Below, piece after piece: positions 58,301 through 64,000 of a stretch of DNA of 64,000 nucleotides; position 1 is the first letter of the stretch; the number at the start of each line of letters is the position of its first letter. The stretch is taken from positions 62,001 to 126,000 of the forward strand of contig CALNXK010000392.1 of NCBI GenBank assembly GCA_942486035.1, read 5' to 3'. Made by a program: the position numbers and the translations under genes. This stretch comes from Porites lobata (lineage: Eukaryota > Cnidaria > Anthozoa > Scleractinia > Poritidae). The notes under the pieces are model-generated. The model did no database searches and was not told where the DNA came from. It was given only the letters and a program-made list of their open reading frames with translations.

Positions 58301-61300
58301 TCGGGAATTTAACTCTTGGATTCCGGAACTCAGCCCCAGGAATCCGTAATCCCGCAGCAATTGGAATCCGTAATCCAAGTTCAACTGACAAGGAATCCGA
58401 AATCCAGTATGTCGAGTCCATAATTCACAGCGTGAATCCAGGATCAAAGACTTTCTTGGATTACCTTATATGGGGCGAAATGAGCAAAACATTCATCATG
58501 AGACGCGTACAGCGCCGCACATGCGCCTGACAGAGTTGACTTTAAGTCAGTTTATTTTTGTGTACGTAATCACAGTCTATTAAATGAAGGAAATGTGCTA
58601 ATAAATTCACCCAACTCAAACGCAAGTATGCTGTTGTCGGCCTACAGCTATTTTGATCAACGTTGCAGCAGGAAAGTCTTTGCGATGAGATCGCAAATAA
58701 TATGGGTAATTCCATATAAAATTTACCAAATTCTGAAGAAGGTAAAAGTTTGTGACATTTCATATATACTATTCTGTGGCACTGTCAGCCGCGGATGTAT
58801 GACCAAATTGCAAAGAATTTACATGCAGCTACCCACATGACCTTGCAGTCTTGTGGAGTACGCATGAGACCTTGAAGTCCGACAAGGTTAACTGAAATAC
58901 AGTCGAACCCCGCTATTTCGAACTCGGTTAATTCGAAGTCCCCGCTATTTCGAAGAAAGATCGAATTCCCTTGGATTTACCCTTATGTTTTCAGTCATTT
59001 ACTATCAGCTATTTCGAACTCGGTTATTTTGAATTCCCCGCTATTTCGAACTTGTCAAAAAAAGAGTACGTACATAAGAGCACAGCTGGAAACGTATTGC
59101 ATTTTAATTTGAGCTCGAACAGAACATTCAAAGATTTTTCAATGCAACAGCATCTGCTGATTTATCCGACATATAATTACTGTATTTTTATTTAATCAGT
59201 GTCTTTCTTCATACAGTACTGTATTTTATTAAAAAATGATGCATTGTTACCAATTTTGCGCTTCCCCGGTTATTTCGAAACCCCGCTATTTCGAACTTTT
59301 TTCCATTTCCCTTGGGACTTCGAAATAGCGGGGTTCAACTGTAATTCGATTTAAGGAGTATCATAGGATGCCCAGGGGGCATGAGCATATAATTACTGTA
59401 TTTTTATTTAATCAGTGTCTTTCTTCATACAGTACTGTATTTTATTAAAAAATGATGCGTTGTTACCAATTTTGCGCTTCCCCGGTTATTTCGAAACCCC
59501 GCTATTTCGAACTTTTTTCCATTTCCCTTGGGACTTCGAAATAGTGGGGTTCAACTGTAGATATACATGATGTGGCCCGCGTCTCAACCAACGATTTTCT
59601 TCAACAGGTGCTTCTTGCGATGACCAGATCTCAAGACAAACCAAAAGGGGAATGTATTCTGATTACTTATCTCAGCAACACGAATCCATAACCCAGCAGC
59701 ATCTTGCAGGTATCTTTGTCTAACAACGCATTGAAATTGTGACACTTTATAAGTCCATAGTCAGTCTGTGGTTCGCATTATGTTAGTACAGCTTTTGAAG
59801 AAACCAACAGTAATACCCCTAAAATGCTCAAGATTGTGTGGTTTGGTAAAGTTTTCTGCTTTAATAAAGCTTCTTTTTATTTAGGAAAACCATAGACGCA
59901 ACACAGCTTCGATTTGCGTTTGTCATGAATACATTCACTCATCAAACAGAGAGTAAATACGGAGATTGATACTGGAGAGAGTGACTAATTTGCGTGTGGG
60001 GCCCGCGTGCGACACACGGCGTCCACGGCGCTCTGTGTCTAAGGAGCAGCGTTTAATTTTCTCAAAGAAAAATACTGTTTGGCAGTCTAGGAAAAAATAA
60101 ATGAGCCGACTACAAGCCATTTCAACATAAAAAATAGACCTTTTCACGTATATTAGCAGTTTTGATTTGGACCATTAGGCTGGAAAGAAGACCTTAAAAT
60201 CACTTCTTAAGTTGCTAACTTAAAGAGTGATTTGGCGAAAACTAGCCAAGATATAGCTTCAAAAAGACGCGAAATTTTATAGACGTTTCTATGAAAGAGA
60301 GCAAGTTCATGCACCCCCCCCACCATACAAAAGTTTGTAAAATTTCGGGATTATGTCACGGTTGAAGAATATCTTCGCTCGCTCTGAACGTATCGCCTTT
60401 AAACTAGGTAAGTTTTAAGGCGCTCTCCAGTACTGTGGTGTCGATGGATAATTGCTTACTTAAAATCGTGGAAGGGTCTATTAAGTGCAAATTACATAAA
60501 AGACGCAAAGACAAACCTATGTTAGATTTTGTAAATATTTCTTCACATAATTCCTGCTTCTTCTTAATTAGGATTGAGAATCATTATAGTTATCCTAAAA
60601 GGTCGTCTATATCGATCTTCAACTCGTTCGTTTTGCAACGTTACAAAAGCATAAAAGCGTATCGTAGACGATGTACAGAGCGTGGACGGCTTGTGTGACA
60701 GTATAATAAAACCAAATCGATCTTATTTTTTGGATCTTGTATTTCCCAGGGGTGCCAGCTATCATAGCAAGGATTCGTCAGCTTTACAAACGGCGTGAAG
60801 GACGGCTGGTGCCATTTCCATGGTGTGATGACCTTAATTTCAACCTGAATGATATTTTCACCCGACTGAAGATCGTGAACAAAGAAAAAACGCGGGGAAC
60901 ATTAACGGATGATGAAATCACCAACATGACTGCTATCTTTACACCCCAACCTGATTGCCCGAAACCACGGATTCTTTTGATCGAAGGAGAACCTGGCATG
61001 GGAAAAACCACCCACTCACAAAAACTGGCGTATGACTGGGCAAATAAACAAGATGAATGGGACTCGTCTTTTCCATCAATTGAAGTGCTGCTCTTGCTTA
61101 GATGCAACGATGTTAAATCTGGCATCTGGGAAGCTATTGACGACCAACTTCTTCCTGATGATATTGACGAACAGGCTAAGGAGAATTTTTTCAAATACAT
61201 CCGAGAAAATCAGGCCAAATGTTTGCTACTGCTTGATGGATTAGATGAGGCAGATTCCTTTAAACTGGACATGTACTACTCGCTCGTTCAGAGTAAACTC

Positions 61301-63313
61301 CTCCCAGCTTGTCACATTGTCATTACATCTCGCCATGAGGTTGGAAAGAAAGTAAGGCCATACTGTGACGCCCTGTGGGAGATTGTAGGATTTACTAAAG
61401 AGGATGCGAGAAGTTTTATCAGAAAGTATTTTAAAGGCAAGGAACACTTGGCTGAGGAGCTGATTAAACGATTGTTACCTTCAGACTATTTTTTTTTGAT
61501 TACTGGTCATCCACTTGAAACGCTAGGCGAGTTAACAAAAAATCCACTCAACACAGCTCTACTCTGTTGTGTTTTCGAGGACTTCGAAGGTGTTCTTCCA
61601 ACAAGCAGGACTGAGTTGTACGTTGAAATTGTTGTCTTTGTTTTGAGAAGATATGAAGAAAAAAACAGACTTAAAAGCAGCGATAAAGACTTGATTTCAG
61701 GTTATAAGGAAGAACTTTTGCTATTGGGCAGCTTCGCGTTAGAATCCCTCCTTAAAGGAGAGTCGTACTTTGAAAAGGAGGAAGATACCGTCAAGCTTAT
61801 CAATTTTGGATTCTTGTCTTTTCAACAAGGTGGCGCCAAGCGCAAACCTTGCAAACGCTTTGCATTTTTACACAAAAGCTTTCAGGAGTTTTTTGCTGGC
61901 CTTTTCCTTGCGTTTCAAAGTATCAGCAAAGAAAGAGACTTAACCTCAGTTGTAGACGATAAGAGATACTTGGATAAACTGAGACAGGTCTTTTTGTTCA
62001 TGAGTGGCATCATAGCCTTGCGGAGTGAGGAAACTGCAATGTCGTTCTTTATTGTTATTGCTAAAAAAATCAACTCTGCCGAAGACCGTAAATCATATAT
62101 GAGATTAGCTTGTGAGTGTTTGTTGGAATGTTCAAGTGTCCAGGAAAGCCTTGAAACTCGCTTAGTTTCTAGTTTAGGTAAGCACCTTGACATGTCGTCC
62201 CTGACTGAAGTGAATTTTGGCGGAACACGCATACACGATGCTGGTGCTGCTGCGATTTCCATGCCCCTCACAGTAAACTCCTCCGTGACTAGTTTAAATT
62301 TAGGTTATAACAGAATTGGCGAGGCCGGCGCTTCTTCTCTTTCTCAAGCCCTAACAACAAACACCTCCCTGACTAGTTTGAATTTAGATTATAACACAAT
62401 TGGCGAGGCCGGTGCTTCTTCTCTTTCTCAAGCCCTCACAGTAAACTCCTCCCTGACTAGTTTAATTTTAGGTCATAACAGAATTGGCGAGGCCGGCGTT
62501 TCTTCTCTTTCTCAAGCCCTAACAACAAACACCTCCCTGACTAGCTTGTATTTAGTTGATAACAGTATTGGCGACGCCGGCGCTTCTTCTCTTTCTCAAG
62601 CCCTCACAGTAAACTCCTCCCTGACTAGGTTGGATTTAGGTAATAACAGTATTGGCGACGCCGGCGCTTCTTCTCTTTCTCAAGCCCTTACAGCAAACTC
62701 TTCCCTGACTAGTTTGGATTTAGGTAATAACAGAATTGGCGAGGCCGGCGCTTCTTCTCTTTCTCAAGCCCTAACAACAAACTCCTCCCTGACTATCTTG
62801 GGTTTAAGTGGTAACAGTATTGGCGAGGCCGGTGTTTCTTCTCTTTCTCAAGCCCTCACAGTGAATTCCTCCCTGACTAGTTTGTATTTATCTGGTAACA
62901 GTATTGGCGACGCCGGCGCTTGTTCTCTTTCTCAAGCCCTCGCAGTAAACTCCTCCCTGACTAGTTTAAATTTAGGTTATAACAGAATTGGCAAGGCCGG
63001 CGCTTCTTCTCTTTCTCAAGCCCTAACAACAAACACCTCCCTGACTAACTTGTATTTAGATGGTAACAGTATTGGCGACGCCGGCGCTTCTTCTCTTTCT
63101 CAAGCCCTTACAGCAAACTCTTCCCTGACTAGGTTGGAGTTAGGTTATAACAGAATTGGCGAGGCCGGCGCTTCTTCTCTTTCTCAAGCCCTAACAACAA
63201 ACTCCTCCCTGACTATCTTGGGTTTAGGTGGTAACAGTATTGGCGAGGCCGGTGTTTCTTCTCTTTCTCAAGCCCTCACAGCAAACTCCTCCCTCAAGGT
63301 TCTCTTCATTTGA
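54694..63313 (+). CDS. PNP-NACHT-LRR receptor (NLR-type immune receptor), complete gene B
   Basis: Five exons, 54694-55399, 56970-57155, 58083-58148, 59608-59709 and 60750-63313, have GT-AG borders and are all in phase 1. Their summed length is 3624 nt, which is 1207 residues plus a stop. Domains in order: a nucleoside-phosphorylase/MTAN-like domain (about 30-297), two linker exons (298-353), a NACHT NTPase with Walker A GEPGMGKTT (about 433-441) and Walker B LLLLDGLDEAD (about 512-522), and RI-type LRRs (about 838-1203). No signal peptide or membrane segment is visible, so a cytosolic protein is expected. NLR logic (known for the class) is ligand sensing by LRRs, ATP-dependent NACHT oligomerisation and effector output from the N-terminus. 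Here the inferred output is nucleotide or nucleoside cleavage. It is a direct-repeat paralogue of gene A at the left edge. Exon joins are read from sequence and from identity with copy A; there is no transcript evidence. Confidence 0.88.
55487..55625. mobile_element. Short inverted-repeat element in intron 1
   Basis: CCTAGGCTACGAGCAAGCTC at the left is mirrored by GAGCTTGCTCGTACGTAGGC at the right, around a GC-rich centre (GGGGGCGGCCCCTCGCGACT). It resembles repeats common in anthozoan genomes (memory only). Non-coding. Confidence 0.65.
56970..57155 (+). CDS. Gene B exon 2: C-terminal part of the PNP-like domain
   Basis: 62 codons, phase 1 at both ends, between a pyrimidine-rich acceptor (AG at 56968-56969) and a GT donor at 57156. 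It completes the phosphorylase fold: VKGIADFADG (residues 251-260) matches the conserved strand-loop that carries the catalytic Asp in MTAN-type nucleosidases (Asp256 here). A helix rich in Ala and Ser follows. It differs from exon 172-357 of gene A at only three residues. The reading frame joins exon 1 exactly across a split glycine codon. Confidence 0.87.
57606..57778. mobile_element. MITE inserted in gene B intron 2
   Basis: Perfect inverted ends GAGTGTTTTCAC and GTGAAAACACTC at a TA site; copy A shows the empty site at the equivalent position (about 811). Inside is a near-direct repeat of GGGACACCAAxATGGCCGCC. 173 bp. Confidence 0.8.
58083..58148 (+). CDS. Gene B exon 3: short linker exon
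   Basis: A 66-nt exon, phase 1 to phase 1, encoding a charged linker (VDGLFEAEHDSARKLKL and following residues) between the PNP-like and NACHT parts. The acceptor tract ends at 58082 and the GT donor is at 58149. It is conserved in copy A at 1071-1136 with the same length and phase, while the surrounding intron has gained insertions. Symmetric phase means it could be skipped without breaking the frame. No domain is recognised. Confidence 0.72.
58900..59557. mobile_element. pogo/Tigger-like MITE inserted in gene B intron 3, with internal duplication
   Basis: Ends CAGTCGAACCCCGCTATTTC and the complement of CAGTTGAACCCCACTATTTC are flanked by TA; copy A shows the uninserted sequence. The 3' 172 bp (59386-59557) repeats 59170-59341 directly, so the element has two right ends separated by 44 bp. 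CCCCGCTATTTCGAA motifs recur inside. No transposase. Confidence 0.8.
59608..59709 (+). CDS. Gene B exon 4: second linker exon
   Basis: A 102-nt exon, phase 1 at both ends, encoding a Gln- and Ser-rich polar linker (SQQHESITQQHLAG near the end). Acceptor AG is at 59606-59607 and the donor GT at 59710. Copy A has the equivalent at 1936-2037. It has no recognisable fold and probably serves as a flexible tether before the NACHT module. The transposon at 58900-59557 sits just upstream without touching the splice site. Confidence 0.72.
60750..63313 (+). CDS. Gene B exon 5: NACHT NTPase and leucine-rich repeats
   Basis: One large exon from the acceptor at 60748-60749 to the TGA at 63311-63313, encoding residues 354-1207. 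Walker A GEPGMGKTT lies at about 60986-61012. The Walker B/NACHT signature LLLLDGLDEAD lies at about 61223-61255, and VITSRHE looks like the sensor-1 Arg segment. Regions rich in Leu, Lys and Glu typical of winged-helix and NACHT-helical domains follow to about residue 837. The LRRs, 28 residues each with the core NxIG(D/E)AGASSLSQAL, run to the end. The protein stops in the middle of a repeat (LKVLFI). Against copy A the NACHT part is nearly identical except for a short divergent patch after KEHLAEELI. Confidence 0.92.
62201..63289 (+). repeat. LRR array of gene B (13 units of 84 bp)
   Basis: Thirteen 28-codon ribonuclease-inhibitor-type LRR units, beginning LTEVNF and continuing LTxLxLxxNxIG(D/E)AG. 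Units are diverse: unit ends alternate among TTNTS, TVNSS and TANSS, and surface positions after LxL vary (GY, DY, GH, VD, GN, SG, DG). Units 5-7 recur as units 10-12 with shared synonymous changes, which points to an internal duplication of a three-unit block offset by five units. Confidence 0.9.
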
Positions 63314-64000
63314 GTGCCAGCAGTATAGGCGACGCTGGGGTTTGTCTTCCCAAGGCCCTCACAGCAAACTCCTTCCTTATATGATGTGTACTGTTTCGCC
63401 CGGTGACGATGGGGAACGTGTATTTTGAGATAAGGCTTTCAAATAAGCGAAATCCCGAGAAACGTGCCCCGAGCCAAGCGACTGTGTGATAAGCCGTACT
63501 TGTTAACCAGATCGTTTCGTGTCGTTTGAATATAGTCGCCTCGGTCCTACTTACTTGATTACATCTTAAAACGATACGAAACGGTTCAGTATAAATGTAA
63601 TTTAGTACGTTTTTCTATGAGTTCTAAACTATGTTACTGTTAGTTTCAGTAACAGTATAATCACGTTGTTTAATAGCATTTCTACTTGTTGTTTACCAGT
63701 AGCTCAATAAAAGCTACTGCTGTATGTTGAGACGTGTCCGTTCCACAAAGTTAAGCCCTGTCGGACGCGGTTAGTTTTGGATGGATGACCAACGCGGAAT
63801 CCCCTCTGACCTCTTTTTCAGTGCTGATGTTTTGCGATTGTTTGATTTCCTTTTTCTTAACTTTCAGAACTTCCATAACTTTCAAAATAACTGTCAAAAA
63901 TTGTTTTCAATCGATACATCTATCAGAAATGCAAACAGCTTCTATTGATGGGCATTTTATTTTATCGAGGAGTCTGCGCGAGGCTCTTTGTTACCGCAGA
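63314..64000 (+). other. 3' flank of gene B
   Basis: Directly after the stop lies a decayed LRR remnant, readable in another frame as SIGDAGVCLPKALTANSFL and then a stop. It is followed by non-coding sequence matching copy A to the window edge. Confidence 0.6.
63706..63711 (+). promoter_or_regulatory. Candidate polyadenylation signal of gene B
   Basis: AATAAA about 0.4 kb downstream of the gene B stop, in the same hairpin-like context as in copy A. Confidence 0.4.

Larger units (their letters stand above)
55400..60749 (+). other. Introns of gene B
   Basis: Introns 55400-56969, 57156-58082, 58149-59607 and 59710-60749. They hold an inverted-repeat element at 55487-55625 (intron 1), a MITE at 57606-57778 (intron 2) and a transposon at 58900-59557 (intron 3). 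Intron 3 also contains the GGAATCC-like motif run. No internal genes are seen. Confidence 0.65.
56766..64000 (+). repeat. Direct-repeat copy B of the NLR locus
   Basis: Collinear with 1-6569. Extra sequence in B comprises an inverted-repeat element at 57606-57778, a transposon at 58900-59557, and two short insertions near 57950-58000 and 59750-59795. Exon 1 of gene B (54694-55399) lies to the left; its partner for copy A is outside the window. Confidence 0.9.

Overview
This is a eukaryotic, AT-rich window, most likely from an anthozoan cnidarian and probably a stony coral. Spliced genes sit at the two ends. The 48 kb between them is made of DNA transposons, foldback elements, short inverted-repeat elements and decayed retroelements. 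The species call is inference from the repeat style and the immune-receptor architecture.

The biological core is a pair of directly repeated NLR-type immune receptor genes. Gene B (54694-63313) is complete: five exons, all introns in phase 1, joining to exactly 1208 codons including the stop. It encodes an N-terminal nucleoside-phosphorylase-like domain (PNP/MTAN fold, about residues 30-297), two short linker exons, a NACHT NTPase and about 13 ribonuclease-inhibitor-type leucine-rich repeats. Gene A (172-5781) is the paralogous copy at the left edge. Its first, PNP-encoding exon lies outside the window, and its last LRR exon carries a 1-nt deletion near the end. The two copies align over introns and 3' flank (about 1-6569 with about 56766-64000), so the duplication is recent. 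Copy B has since gained two inverted-repeat transposons in its introns. PNP-fold effectors in bacterial antiviral systems, and homologues in immune-like eukaryotic proteins, cleave the glycosidic bond of ATP. The working idea is a receptor whose LRRs sense, whose NACHT oligomerises and whose PNP domain depletes adenine nucleotides.

Region by region: 1-6569 is gene A and its 3' flank. 6570-10720 is gene-poor, with a diverged segment (7880-10720) that recurs at 34210-38310. 10900-12796 is a TIR element holding a dead Penelope-like reverse transcriptase, followed by a TMEM63/CSC1-like exon relic. 14068-17126 is a MULE-like element with 9-bp target duplications and repetitive TIRs, itself holding two smaller elements. 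18221-20227 is a cluster of MITEs and a hairpin. 20244-31744 is a four-level nest of transposons, each level marked by its own TIRs and most by a target-site duplication. 31846-41816 contains foldbacks, MITEs and a LINE reverse transcriptase relic. 41817-49566 is a tandem duplication (4.5 and 3.3 kb) carrying BEL/Pao protease relics without the catalytic Asp. 49860-54690 holds minisatellites, palindromes and a pyrimidine-rich microsatellite. 54694-64000 is gene B and its 3' flank.

All calls were made by reading the sequence. Family names rest on remembered motifs, not database searches, and boundaries of decayed elements are approximate.
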